This document shows positions 1-9,437 of a stretch of DNA of 64,000 bases, in pieces. The translations under genes were made by a program, and so were the position numbers. The stretch is from Candidatus Solibacter sp. (lineage in GTDB: Bacteria; Acidobacteriota; Terriglobia; Bryobacterales; Bryobacteraceae), in assembly GCA_013822245.1 (NCBI GenBank), contig PNKE01000009.1, positions 18,426-82,425 of the forward strand, written 5' to 3'. Under the pieces are notes generated by a model. That model did not search any database and had not been told where the DNA came from. It was given only the letters and a program-made list of their open reading frames with translations. Numbering within the stretch: the stretch's first letter is position 1; each line of letters opens with the position of its first letter.

Positions 1-1
1 T

Positions 2-1042
2 GCGCACCTGCTGCACCGGGGCATGTACGATGCGCCGCGGGAGAAGCTGGAGGCGAATACGCCGTCGGCGCTGCCGCCGATGGGGGCGTCGATGCCGAGG
101 AACCGGATGGGGCTGGCGCAGTGGCTGGTGGAGGCGGGCAATCCGTTGACGGCGCGGGTGACGGTAAATCGTTTCTGGCAGGAAGTGTTCGGGACGGGAT
201 TTGTGAAGACGGCGGATGATTTCGGGGCGCAGGGCGAACCGGTGGTGAATCAGGAGTTGCTGGACTGGCTGGCGGTGGAGTTGAGAGAGTCGGGGTGGGA
301 TGTGAAGCGGCTGTTCAGGCTGATGGTGACGTCGGCGGCGTACAGGCAGGAGGCGCGGGCGACGGAGGAGAAGCTGGAGAAAGATCCGGATAACAGGCTG
401 TTGTCGCGGGGTCCGAGATTCAGGCTGGATGGGGAGATGCTGCGGGACCAGGCGCTGGCGGCGAGCGGGTTGATGCGAGGGGGGATTGGGGGTCCGAGCG
501 TGAAGCCTTACCAGCCGGAGGGGGTGTGGGAGGCGGTGGCGATGAAGGAGAGCGATACGCGGAGCTACAAGCAGGATGCGGGCGACGGGCTGTACCGACG
601 GAGCATGTACACGCTGTGGAAACGGAGCGCGCCGCCGGCGTCGATGGAGATATTCAACGCGCCGAGCCGGGAGACGTGCACGGTGAGGCGGGAGCGGACC
701 AATACGCCGTTGCAGGCACTGGTGACGATGAACGATCCGCAGTTTGTGGAAGCGGCGCGGGTGCTGGCGGACAGGGCGATGAAGGCTGGCGGAGATGTGG
801 ACGCAAGGGCGGCGTTCATGGCGGCGAGGCTGTTGGGAAGAGATCTGGAAGAGCGGGAGAAGGCGGTGGTGCGGGAGGCGTATAAAACGTTCCTCAGGCA
901 TTATGATTCGGCGCCGGCGGATGCGGCGAAGCTGATCGCGGTGGGCGAGACGAAGGCTGAAACGGGCGCGGCGGCGGAACTGGCGGCGTTGACGATGGTA
1001 GCCAACCAGTTGATGAACCTGGACGAGGTGCTGGTGAAATGA
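2..1042 (+). CDS. DUF1553 (PSD1-family) protein, 5' end cut by window edge
   Basis: The reading frame is open from the first bases, so the true start lies upstream; the visible part is about 346 residues. It shows the conserved core of DUF1553: LPPMG...[22 protein letters not shown], the [16 protein letters not shown] stretch, a [11 protein letters not shown] motif and [18 protein letters not shown]. In full-length relatives this domain follows DUF1549 and often a heme-binding 'planctomycete cytochrome C' domain, which would be off the window. Its ATGA overlap with the DUF1501 gene downstream is the usual arrangement in Planctomycetes, Verrucomicrobia and Acidobacteriota. The biochemical role is unknown; an exported role in polysaccharide or sulfate-ester use is often suspected from context only. 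The family call is firm. Confidence 0.9.
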   Translation, partial: AHLLHRGMYDAPREKLEANTPSALPPMGASMPRNRMGLAQWLVEAGNPLTARVTVNRFWQEVFGTGFVKTADDFGAQGEPVVNQELLDWLAVELRESGWDVKRLFRLMVTSAAYRQEARATEEKLEKDPDNRLLSRGPRFRLDGEMLRDQALAASGLMRGGIGGPSVKPYQPEGVWEAVAMKESDTRSYKQDAGDGLYRRSMYTLWKRSAPPASMEIFNAPSRETCTVRRERTNTPLQALVTMNDPQFVEAARVLADRAMKAGGDVDARAAFMAARLLGRDLEEREKAVVREAYKTFLRHYDSAPADAAKLIAVGETKAETGAAAELAALTMVANQLMNLDEVLVK

Positions 1043-2448
1043 ACGAACTGACGCGCAGACGTTTCCTGAGTAGAGGCGCGCAGGGCTTTGGCGCGCTGGC
1101 GTTGTCGCAATTGGCCGGGGCGGAGGGCCGGAGCGGATTGCCGCATTTTCCGCCGAAGGTGAAGCGGGCGATTTATCTGCATATGGTGGGTGCGCCGCCG
1201 CAACTGGAGACGTTCGACTACAAGCCGAAGATGAAGGAGTGGTTTGATAAAGACCTGCCGGATTCGATCAGGCAGGGTCAGCGGCTGACGACGATGACGT
1301 CGGGGCAGAGCCGGTTTCCGATTGCGCCGTCGGTGTTTGAGTTCAAGCAGTATGGGCAAAGCGGCGCGTGGGTGAGCGAACTGCTGCCGTATACGGCGCG
1401 GATGGCGGATGACATTGCGATTATCCGGTCGATGAATACGGAGGCGATCAACCACGAGCCGGCGATCACGTTCATGCAGACCGGGTTCATGATCGCGGGC
1501 AAGCCGTGCATCGGGTCGTGGATCGCGTACGGGCTGGGGAGCATGAACCAGGACCTGCCGACGTTTGTGGTGTTGAACGCGACGCATACGCATCCGAGAG
1601 CGAACGTGCAGGCGATTTCGGCGAGGCTGTGGAGCAGCGGGTTTCTGTCAGGGCAGTATGCGGGCGTGGCGTTGAGGGCGGCGGGCGATCCGGTGCTGTA
1701 TATCAACAACCCGGACGGCGTGACGAGGGAGGTGAGGCGGAAGATGCTGGACGGGGTGGCGGCGCTGAACGGGATGGAGCATGAGAGGTGGCAGGACCCG
1801 GAGACGCGGGTGAGGGTGGAGCAGTATGAGATGGCGTTCCGGATGCAGGCGTCGGTGCCGGAGTTGACGGCGCTGGACAAGGAGCCGGAATCGACCTATC
1901 AACTCTATGGCGAGGATGCGAAGAAGAGCGGAACGTTTGCATATTCGGCGTTGATGGCGAGGAGGCTTGTGGAGCGCGGGGTGAGGTTTGTGCAGATATA
2001 TCATCGCGGGTGGGACGTGCACGGGAACCTGCCGGAGATCCTGCCGGCGCAGTGCAAGGACGTGGACCAGGCGTCGTGGGCGCTGGTTCAAGATTTGAAG
2101 CAGCGGGGGATGCTGGAGGACACGCTGGTGGTGTGGGGCGGGGAGTTTGGGCGGACGATCTATTCGCAGGGCAAGCTGACGCCGAAGGATTACGGGCGGG
2201 ACCATCATCCGCGGTGTTTCAGTTTGTGGCTTGCCGGGGGAGGGATCAAAGGGGGAACGGTGTATGGGGAGACCGATGAATTCAGCTACAACATCGTGAA
2301 GGACCCGGTGCATGTGCGGGATTTTCAGGCGACGCTGATGCAACAGTTTGGGATCGATCACGAGAGGTTTACGTATAAGTATCAGGGGCTGGACCAGAAG
2401 CTGACGGGCGTGGAGAAGGCGCGGGTGGTGAAGGGAATTCTAAGCTGA
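1039..2448 (+). CDS. DUF1501 domain protein, Tat-exported
   Basis: 469 residues. The N-terminus has a twin-arginine signal (RRRFLSRG at residues 6-13, then a short hydrophobic stretch ending near AGAEG), so the protein probably folds before export. The body matches DUF1501, a family related to the alkaline phosphatase/sulfatase fold: [18 protein letters not shown] near residue 50, [11 protein letters not shown] near 145, VWGGEFGRT near 370 and [21 protein letters not shown] near 390. The start overlaps the previous stop by four bases (ATGA), indicating translational coupling with the DUF1553 partner. The function of the pair is not known; metal-dependent hydrolysis is only inferred from the fold. 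Confidence 0.92.
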   Translation: MNELTRRRFLSRGAQGFGALALSQLAGAEGRSGLPHFPPKVKRAIYLHMVGAPPQLETFDYKPKMKEWFDKDLPDSIRQGQRLTTMTSGQSRFPIAPSVFEFKQYGQSGAWVSELLPYTARMADDIAIIRSMNTEAINHEPAITFMQTGFMIAGKPCIGSWIAYGLGSMNQDLPTFVVLNATHTHPRANVQAISARLWSSGFLSGQYAGVALRAAGDPVLYINNPDGVTREVRRKMLDGVAALNGMEHERWQDPETRVRVEQYEMAFRMQASVPELTALDKEPESTYQLYGEDAKKSGTFAYSALMARRLVERGVRFVQIYHRGWDVHGNLPEILPAQCKDVDQASWALVQDLKQRGMLEDTLVVWGGEFGRTIYSQGKLTPKDYGRDHHPRCFSLWLAGGGIKGGTVYGETDEFSYNIVKDPVHVRDFQATLMQQFGIDHERFTYKYQGLDQKLTGVEKARVVKGILS

Positions 2449-2481
2449 CGGCGAGGGGGCGGGGCTTAGTATGATCGAGAG

Positions 2482-3102
2482 GTGAGAAGGGTCGTCACGG
2501 AACAGGATGTACCGCAGGGAGGCACGCTGCGGGTGGAGCGCGGGACGATCTTTACGCCGTCGGCGCGGGACCTTGCGAGGGAGCGCGGGGTGAAGGTGGA
2601 AGAGACGGCGGCGGGCGAGGCGGAGGTGGTAGCGGGGGCGGACAGGACGCTGGCGTTTGGGGCCGACCATGGGGGATTCGAGATGAAGGAGCGGTTGAAG
2701 CCGGTGGCGCGGGAGTTGGGGTGGGTGGTGAGGGATGTTGGTGTTTTTGCAGAAAAGGCGGCGGATTATCCTGACATTGCGCATGAGGTGGCGCGGCTGG
2801 TGGCCGGAGGCGAGGCGGCGGCGGGGGTGATTGTGGACGGGGCGGGGATCGGGTCGTCGATGGCGGCGAACAAGGTGCCGGGAGTGAGGGCGGCGCTGTG
2901 TTATGATAGGGCTTCCGCAAGAAACAGCCGCGAGCACAACCACGCCAACGTGTTGACATTGGGCGGCAGGCTGTTGACGGCGAGCCAGGCGGAAGAGGTT
3001 TTGAGGACGTGGCTGGGGACGCCGTATGGCGGCGGGCGGCACCAGAAAAGAATCGACAAAATCACAGAGATTGAACGGCGATATTCGGCGTGGAACAAGT
3101 AG
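2482..3102 (+). CDS. RpiB-like sugar-phosphate isomerase with N-terminal extension
   Basis: 206 residues from a GTG start. Residues 1-52 are an added segment containing [14 protein letters not shown] (24-37), a motif type I associate with enzymes encoded beside bacterial microcompartments. Residues 55-200 are the RpiB/LacAB fold: GADHGG (60-65), [23 protein letters not shown] (149-158) and GGRHQKR near the end. His63 and His152 are kept, but the E. coli catalytic Cys66 position is Asp119 and Thr68 is Ala121, so ring opening or isomerisation may work differently or on another sugar. The stop lies inside deoC, which starts 13 bases earlier, so the two are coupled. The RpiB fold is certain; ribose-5-phosphate as substrate is not. 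Confidence 0.85.
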   Translation: MRRVVTEQDVPQGGTLRVERGTIFTPSARDLARERGVKVEETAAGEAEVVAGADRTLAFGADHGGFEMKERLKPVARELGWVVRDVGVFAEKAADYPDIAHEVARLVAGGEAAAGVIVDGAGIGSSMAANKVPGVRAALCYDRASARNSREHNHANVLTLGGRLLTASQAEEVLRTWLGTPYGGGRHQKRIDKITEIERRYSAWNK

Positions 3103-3863
3103 AACTGAAACGACTGGCGGCTGAGATTGGCGAGGCGATCCTGAAGCGGATGGCTGGGGGAGAAGCCGCGCCGGCAGTGGTGAAAGCGCCGCAGAGGTGG
3201 ACGCCGCGGGCGATTGCGGCGATGATCGACCACACGATATTGCGGGCGGATGCGACCGAGACGGAAGTGCGGAAGTTGTGCGAAGAGGCGGCGGAACATA
3301 AGTTTGCGAGCGTGTGCGTGAATCCGTGGTGGGCGGCGGCGGCGGCGGCTGAGTTGAGGGGGACGGGGGTGAAGGTGTGCACGGTGGCGGGGTTCCCGTT
3401 GGGGATGACGCCGTCAAAGGTGAAGGCTGAAGAAGCCGCGCAGGCGATCCGGGTTGGCGCCGGCGAGGTGGACATGGTGATGGCGGTGGGGGCGTTGAAG
3501 TCGGGGCAGTTGGCGCAGGTGCGGGCGGATGTGGCGGCGGTGGCGGAGGCGTGTCACCAGGGCGGGGCGATATTGAAGGTGATCATCGAGGCGTGCCTGT
3601 TGACGAAGGACGAGAAAGAGACGGCGTGCAAGTTGTCGGTGGAGGCGGGGGCGGATTTCGTGAAGACGTCGACGGGCTTTTCGAAGTACGGGGCGACGGT
3701 GGAGGATGTGGACCTGATGCGGCGGGTGGTGGGTCCGTCGGCGGGCGTGAAGGCGGCCGGGGGGATCAGGACGCTGGAGGATTTTGAAGCGATGGTCCGC
3801 GCAGGTGCGAACCGGGTGGGGGCGAGCGCCAGCGTGAAGATTGTCGAGGCGGCGCACCGCTGA
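3090..3863 (+). CDS. deoC: deoxyribose-phosphate aldolase (DERA)
   Basis: 257 residues, GTG start overlapping the rpiB-like gene by 13 bases. Class I aldolase that splits 2-deoxyribose-5-phosphate to acetaldehyde and glyceraldehyde-3-phosphate. The Schiff-base lysine is Lys192 (FVKTSTGF), with Asp128 (GEVDMV) and Lys221 ([10 protein letters not shown]) as the acid/base pair, so it should be active. Residues 1-38 precede the normal DERA start (around MIDHTIL at 45) and form a predicted amphipathic helix ([18 protein letters not shown]) joined by a Gly/Ala/Pro linker. This looks like a microcompartment encapsulation peptide. Together with the RpiB-like neighbour it matches the cargo of the 'sugar-phosphate utilising' microcompartment type, but no shell gene is in this window. 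Confidence 0.93.
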   Translation: MEQVELKRLAAEIGEAILKRMAGGEAAPAVVKAPQRWTPRAIAAMIDHTILRADATETEVRKLCEEAAEHKFASVCVNPWWAAAAAAELRGTGVKVCTVAGFPLGMTPSKVKAEEAAQAIRVGAGEVDMVMAVGALKSGQLAQVRADVAAVAEACHQGGAILKVIIEACLLTKDEKETACKLSVEAGADFVKTSTGFSKYGATVEDVDLMRRVVGPSAGVKAAGGIRTLEDFEAMVRAGANRVGASASVKIVEAAHR

Positions 3864-3867
3864 AGAT

Positions 3868-5619
3868 ATGCCTCCGGGCCGATCGAGCCGTGTTAAGTTC
3901 CGCGAGCGAGCGGAACTGCTGGACTTCCTGCTGGAAGTGTCGACGCTCACCAGCGAGACGCTGGATCTGGATGAACTGCTGGAGAGCGTGGCCGACATTG
4001 TGCGGCGGGTGATTCCGCATGAGCTGTTTGCGATTCTGCTGTACAGCGAGCGGCGAAAGGGGTTGCGGATCCGGTATGCGCGGGGGCACCGGGAAGAGAT
4101 TGTCGAGAATTTGACCGTGGGGTTGGGCGAGGGGATCACGGGAACGTCGGCGCAGTTGAGGCAGCCGCTGCTGGTGGAGGACGTGGATCGCGATCCGCGG
4201 TATTTGAACGCCATGGACGCGGTGCGGAGCGAGATGGCGGTGCCGATGATGGCGCGGCAGCAACTGGTGGGCGTACTGGATTTGCAGGCGACGACGGCGA
4301 AGGCGTTCAGCGAGCAGGACGTGGCGCTGCTGCAATTGATTGCGTCGCGGATTGCGACGGCGATCGAGAATGCGCGGCTGTACAGGCGGGTGGACCGGCA
4401 GAACCGGATACGGAAGACGCTGGCGCATCTGGCGCATGAGTTCAGCTCGATATTGGATCTGGATGCATTGCTGTCGAAGATCGCGGATTCGGTGAAGGGG
4501 CTGATCGACTACGACGCGTTTCTGGTGCTGCTGGTGGACGAGAAGGGACGGCGGCTGGTGGAGCGGTTCAGCCGGCGTTACGACGAAAAGGCGGCGTTGG
4601 GGTCGCTGCCATTGGACGCCGGATTGACGGGTGCGGCGGCGCGGACAGGCAAGCCTGTGCTGGCGAGGGACACGCTCGCAGACAGCCGCTATGTGGAGGC
4701 CTATCCGGGGATTCGAAGCGAAATTGCGTTTCCGCTGATCCTGAATCACCGGGTGGTGGGCGTGATGGATCTGGAGAGCGAGCGGGTGGGTGCGTTCACA
4801 GAGGATCACGTGAGGACGCTGTCGCTGATTGCGCCGCAGATCGCGGCGGCGATCGAGAATGCGCGGCTTTATCAGGAACTGGCCGAGCGTGAGCGCGAGA
4901 CGCAGAAAGACCTGGTAGCGGCGCAGAAGCTGCAGTCGATTATCTTCCCGACCGAGGCGCCGACGATACCGGGTCTCGATGTGGGCGTACAGTTGAAGCC
5001 GGCGCGGCTGGTGAGCGGAGACCTGTACGACTTCTTTGAGTACGACGACGGATCGACGATGCTCGCGTTTGGCGATTCGAGCGGCAAGGGCGCGGCGGCG
5101 GCGCTTTACGGAGCGCTGTTCAGCGGGCTGCTGCGGAGCCTGGCGCCGAGGCGGAGAAGCCCGGCGGCGTTGTTGCGGACGCTGAATGAGAACCTGATGG
5201 AGCGTCAGGTGCCGGCGCAGTATGTAACGCTGCTGGCGATGTTGTGGCAGTCGAGGGAGAGGGTGTTCAAGATTGCGAATGCGGGTTCGGCGCCGCCGCT
5301 GGTGTGCAGGGGCGGGGAAGTGTTGAGGCCTGAAGTGTCGGGGGTGCCGGTGGGGTTGCTGGACAACATGGAGTACGAGGAGACCGAGTTTGAGGCGCAG
5401 CATGGCGACGTGGTGCTGCTGTATTCGGACGGCATCAGCGATCAGCAGGACGAGTCCGGGGAAGACTACGGGCGGCGGAAGCTGAAGCGGGTGCTGTCGG
5501 CGTGTTGCGAGATGAGCGCGCAGGAGATCGCGGACAGGATCATCGAAGACCTGGAGGCGTTCCGCGGGCCGCTGCCTGTGCACGACGATCAGACGCTGGT
5601 CGTGCTGAAGGTGAAATAG
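3868..5619 (+). CDS. GAF-GAF-PP2C (SpoIIE/RsbU-type) serine phosphatase
   Basis: 583 residues from ATG 3868; a TTG at 3841 would overlap deoC and is less likely. Two GAF sensor domains come first (about 20-165 and 185-335; each ends with the IATAIENARLYRR / IAAAIENARLYQE linker helix), then a PP2C-like RsbU/SpoIIE phosphatase domain (about 365-575) with VSGDLYDFFEYDD, FGDSSGKGAAAAL, the YSDGISDQQDESGEDYG metal-binding stretch and DDQTLVVLK. Such proteins dephosphorylate anti-sigma-factor antagonists in partner-switching pathways in response to small ligands or redox bound by the GAF domains. No anti-sigma or antagonist gene is adjacent. There is no transmembrane segment, so it is cytoplasmic. 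It sits between deoC and lysA with gaps of about 5 bases and probably shares their transcript. Confidence 0.9.
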   Translation: MPPGRSSRVKFRERAELLDFLLEVSTLTSETLDLDELLESVADIVRRVIPHELFAILLYSERRKGLRIRYARGHREEIVENLTVGLGEGITGTSAQLRQPLLVEDVDRDPRYLNAMDAVRSEMAVPMMARQQLVGVLDLQATTAKAFSEQDVALLQLIASRIATAIENARLYRRVDRQNRIRKTLAHLAHEFSSILDLDALLSKIADSVKGLIDYDAFLVLLVDEKGRRLVERFSRRYDEKAALGSLPLDAGLTGAAARTGKPVLARDTLADSRYVEAYPGIRSEIAFPLILNHRVVGVMDLESERVGAFTEDHVRTLSLIAPQIAAAIENARLYQELAERERETQKDLVAAQKLQSIIFPTEAPTIPGLDVGVQLKPARLVSGDLYDFFEYDDGSTMLAFGDSSGKGAAAALYGALFSGLLRSLAPRRRSPAALLRTLNENLMERQVPAQYVTLLAMLWQSRERVFKIANAGSAPPLVCRGGEVLRPEVSGVPVGLLDNMEYEETEFEAQHGDVVLLYSDGISDQQDESGEDYGRRKLKRVLSACCEMSAQEIADRIIEDLEAFRGPLPVHDDQTLVVLKVK

Positions 5620-5623
5620 AGAG

Positions 5624-6871
5624 ATGCAAGCAACGTTTGAATACAGAGACGGGTCGTTATACTGCGAAGACGTGGAGGTGGAGCGGATCGCGGCGAAGGC
5701 GGGGACGCCGGTCTACATCTATTCGGCCTCGGCGATCAGAGGGCGTTTTCGCGAATACGACGAGGCGCTGGCGGGCGTGCCGCACAGGGTTTGCTATGCG
5801 GTGAAGGCGAACGGGAATCTGTCGGTGCTGAGGCTGCTGGCGGAAGCTGGCGCGGGGTTCGATATTGTATCGGGCGGCGAGTTGTACAGGGTGACGAAGG
5901 CCGGGGGCGAGGCGGCGGGGGTGGTGTTTGCGGGCGTGGGCAAGACGCGGGATGAGATCGAGATGGCGCTTGAGGCGGGCATCCATTCATTCAACTGCGA
6001 GAGCGAAGCCGAGATTGCACTGATCGCGGCGCTGGCGGCGAGACTGGGCAAGCAGGCGTCGGTGGCCGTGAGGGTGAATCCGGATGTGGACGCCGAGACG
6101 CATCCCTACATTTCGACGGGACTGAAGGAGCACAAGTTCGGCATCGACATCGGCGAAGTGGAGCAGGTGTACGAACGTGCGCGCGGACTGGCGGGCGTGC
6201 GGATGGAGGGCGTGGCCTGCCATATTGGTTCGCAGTTGCTGGATACGTCGCCGTTGATTGAGGCGGCGAAGCGGCTGGTGGAGTTGGTGGAGAGGCTGAG
6301 GGCGCGGGGATTTGCGATCAGGTATCTGGACCTGGGCGGGGGGATTGGAGTGCCGTACAAGCCGGACGATGCGAGGCCGGATGTGGCGGGATTTCTGTCG
6401 GCGATCAGGGAGTTGGTGAAAGAACACGGGCTGACGCTTTTGTTTGAGCCGGGGCGGTCGATAGTGGCCGAAGCAGGGGCGCTGGTGACGCGTCTGCTGT
6501 ACAGGAAGCCGGGGACGGGCAAAGAGTTCATGGTGGTGGATGCGGCGATGACGGAGTTGATCCGTCCGGCGCTGTACGGGGCGTATCACGAAATTGTACC
6601 GCTGAGGAAGAGCCGGGTGCCGGGGACGGTGACCGCGGATGTGGTCGGCCCGGTGTGCGAGAGCGCGGACTTCCTGGCGAAGGGCAGGGAGTTGCCGCAG
6701 GTGATGCCGGGCGAGTACATGGCGGTGATGACGGCGGGGGCGTATGGATGGGTGGCGTCGTCGAATTACAACGCGCGGCCGAGGGCGGCGGAGGTGCTGG
6801 TGGAAGGCGCCCAATGGCGGGTGGTGAGGCGGCGGGAGACGTATGAGGAGTTGATCCGCGGAGAAGAGTGA
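5624..6871 (+). CDS. lysA: diaminopimelate decarboxylase
   Basis: 415 residues, ATG 5624 after a purine-rich stretch (GAAATAGAGAG). Last step of lysine synthesis: PLP-dependent decarboxylation of meso-diaminopimelate. The PLP lysine is Lys61 in CYAVKANGN; further family marks are FDIVSGGEL, NPDVDAETHPYISTG, KEHKFGI, CHIGSQL, YLDLGGGIGVPY, EPGRSIVAEAG, the VGPVCESADF active-site cysteine and GAYGWVASSNYNARPRAAEV near the end. Length and motifs are normal. asd, an earlier enzyme of the same pathway, is at 42.8-43.9 kb. The gene ends at a GC-rich inverted repeat shared with the convergent cytochrome c' gene. Confidence 0.97.
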   Translation: MQATFEYRDGSLYCEDVEVERIAAKAGTPVYIYSASAIRGRFREYDEALAGVPHRVCYAVKANGNLSVLRLLAEAGAGFDIVSGGELYRVTKAGGEAAGVVFAGVGKTRDEIEMALEAGIHSFNCESEAEIALIAALAARLGKQASVAVRVNPDVDAETHPYISTGLKEHKFGIDIGEVEQVYERARGLAGVRMEGVACHIGSQLLDTSPLIEAAKRLVELVERLRARGFAIRYLDLGGGIGVPYKPDDARPDVAGFLSAIRELVKEHGLTLLFEPGRSIVAEAGALVTRLLYRKPGTGKEFMVVDAAMTELIRPALYGAYHEIVPLRKSRVPGTVTADVVGPVCESADFLAKGRELPQVMPGEYMAVMTAGAYGWVASSNYNARPRAAEVLVEGAQWRVVRRRETYEELIRGEE

Positions 6872-6872
6872 G

Positions 6873-6901
6873 GGGCGGCCGAGGCTGATGCCAGGCCGCC
6901 C
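6873..6901. terminator. bidirectional stem-loop between lysA and cytochrome c'
   Basis: GGGCGGCC (6873-6880) pairs perfectly with GGCCGCCC (6894-6901), giving an 8 bp GC-only stem and a 13 nt loop. It lies in the 39 bp gap between two convergent stop codons, so it can end transcription from both sides. There is no long T-run, so it is not a classical intrinsic terminator. Confidence 0.6.
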
Positions 6902-6910
6902 TTGAACCGG

Positions 6911-7312
6911 TTAGCGGATCTTGTATTCGGTGTCGCTGATCTTTTCGCGGTGGGCGTCGTGGCAGGTGCGGCAGGTTCCGCCGAGCTGCTTCGAGGCGGC
7001 AGCGATGGCCTGCTGGTCGCCTTCCGCGGCGGCCTTGGCGAGGGCGAGAGAGGCCGTCTGACCCTCCTTGGTGGTGGAGGCGCCGACGGCGGAGCGCTTG
7101 GCCCAGAAGCCTTCTACCTCCTTGTAAACGGCGGCCATGCGCTTGGCGCTGGCTTCGATATCGACGCCCTTGCGGATCTTGCCGGAGAGTTCGCCTTGCT
7201 CCTTCATCCATTGAACATGCTGCGGTGAGGGGTCCTCGGCCGCGAACAGAGAAGGCGAGAGTGCCAGTACAGCAACCGCCAGAATTCCATGCATCCAGTT
7301 TGAAACTCGCAT
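6911..7312 (-). CDS. cytochrome c' (c-prime) family, periplasmic
   Basis: 133 residues with a Sec signal peptide (hydrophobic 8-23, cleavage near LFAAED). One heme-binding CRTCH motif sits at 114-118, near the C-terminus, followed by DAHREK, which is the typical layout of the four-helix cytochrome c' family. These proteins bind NO in the periplasm and are often induced with nitrite or NO reduction genes. It is the last of three same-strand genes (nrfH, nrfA, this), about 117 bp after nrfA, and a hairpin in that gap may reduce its expression. A role in trapping NO leaked from nitrite turnover is inferred from family and context. Confidence 0.82.
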   Translation of the reverse strand: MRVSNWMHGILAVAVLALSPSLFAAEDPSPQHVQWMKEQGELSGKIRKGVDIEASAKRMAAVYKEVEGFWAKRSAVGASTTKEGQTASLALAKAAAEGDQQAIAAASKQLGGTCRTCHDAHREKISDTEYKIR

Positions 7313-7376
7313 TCTTTCATTGACGCACCCGGGCGGATCGCCCGTTACAGCGGGGAGATGCTTTTTTCAAACGAAA

Positions 7377-7402
7377 CGGCGGCAACCCGGAGGCCGCCGC
7401 CG
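7377..7402 (-). terminator. possible terminator after nrfA
   Basis: On the minus strand a GC-rich arm (CGGCGGC) and its complement (GCCGCCG) enclose a loop of about 9-13 nt and are followed by TTTCGTTTG. It lies between nrfA and the cytochrome c' gene, so it may partly uncouple the two. The stem can slide by 3 bp, and the T-rich tail is interrupted. Confidence 0.4.
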
Positions 7403-7429
7403 CTGAGGTTGTGGGGGATGTGGCCGGCG

Positions 7430-8851
<1,422 letters not shown>

Positions 8852-8877
8852 GATCGAATAACCTGTTGGGCATCCTG

Positions 8878-9333
8878 CTAATGGGCGTGTCCGACGTTAC
8901 GATGGCAAGAGACGCAGTCGGCGTCGTCACCATGGCGGCGAGCGCTATTCATTTCGTTTGTCATTTCCTGGTGGCACTTCAGGCACGATTCCCTGGTCAC
9001 GCGCTGGTTGCGGCCGGTGATGTGGATGTTGTCGGGGAACCTGCCGGTGGTGAATGCCATGGAGTGGTTGAATCCGTTGAGGGCCTTGACGGTGTACTTG
9101 CCGATGAGGCCGGGCGGGGTGTGGCAATCGTTGCAGACGGCGGCTCTCTGGTGGCTGGATTTCAGCCAGCCTTCGAACTGTTCGCGCATGACGTGGCAGT
9201 TGGTGCAGGCTGCCGGATCGTCGGTCATGTAGGCGAAGCCCTTGGCATAGCCGAACGTGTAGAGGCCGACGCCGAGGAGGAGCCCGAGTGGGATGCCGAC
9301 GAGGAGTGGAGCAACGGCTCCCTTTTGATTCAT
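8878..9333 (-). CDS. nrfH: NrfH membrane-anchored tetraheme quinol dehydrogenase
   Basis: 151 residues. One N-terminal membrane helix (about 8-28) is followed by four CXXCH sites: 43-47 (CTNCH), 67-71 (CNDCH), 117-121 (CLKCH) and 140-144 (CVSCH), the order and spacing of the NapC/NirT/NrfH family. It takes electrons from menaquinol and passes them to NrfA, with which it forms a membrane complex. The methionine of AYMTDD just before heme 1 fits the unusual ligation known in NrfH. It is the first gene of the minus-strand nrfHA-cytochrome c' operon; its start codon is about 36 bp from a perfect CRP/FNR-family operator. Confidence 0.94.
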   Translation of the reverse strand: MNQKGAVAPLLVGIPLGLLLGVGLYTFGYAKGFAYMTDDPAACTNCHVMREQFEGWLKSSHQRAAVCNDCHTPPGLIGKYTVKALNGFNHSMAFTTGRFPDNIHITGRNQRVTRESCLKCHQEMTNEMNSARRHGDDADCVSCHRNVGHAH

Positions 9334-9368
9334 CGATGCCAGTGTAGATCAACTGGCGGCCATGTCAA

Positions 9369-9384
9369 TGTGACCACGGTCACA
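9369..9384. promoter_or_regulatory. CRP/FNR-superfamily operator TGTGACCACGGTCACA
   Basis: The 16 bp site fits TGTGA-N6-TCACA exactly and contains the core TGAC-N4-GTCA used by FNR/DNR/NNR-type regulators. It is between divergent nrfH and the porin gene. Its centre is 41.5 bp upstream of a TSS predicted near 9418 (7 bp after a TACTCT -10-like box at 9406-9411), which is the class II activator position for the porin. A second site with the same core lies at 21242-21253. Confidence 0.7.
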
Positions 9385-9437
9385 GTCCGGATAAAGAGGA
9401 TGTCTTACTCTTGAACTGACATCAGGTTCCAGAAGTT

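Noticed and set aside
3766..5583. A 605-codon minus-strand frame opposite the GAF-PP2C gene
   Set aside because: Arg/His/Gln-rich composition and no motif; the plus-strand protein has three clear domains.
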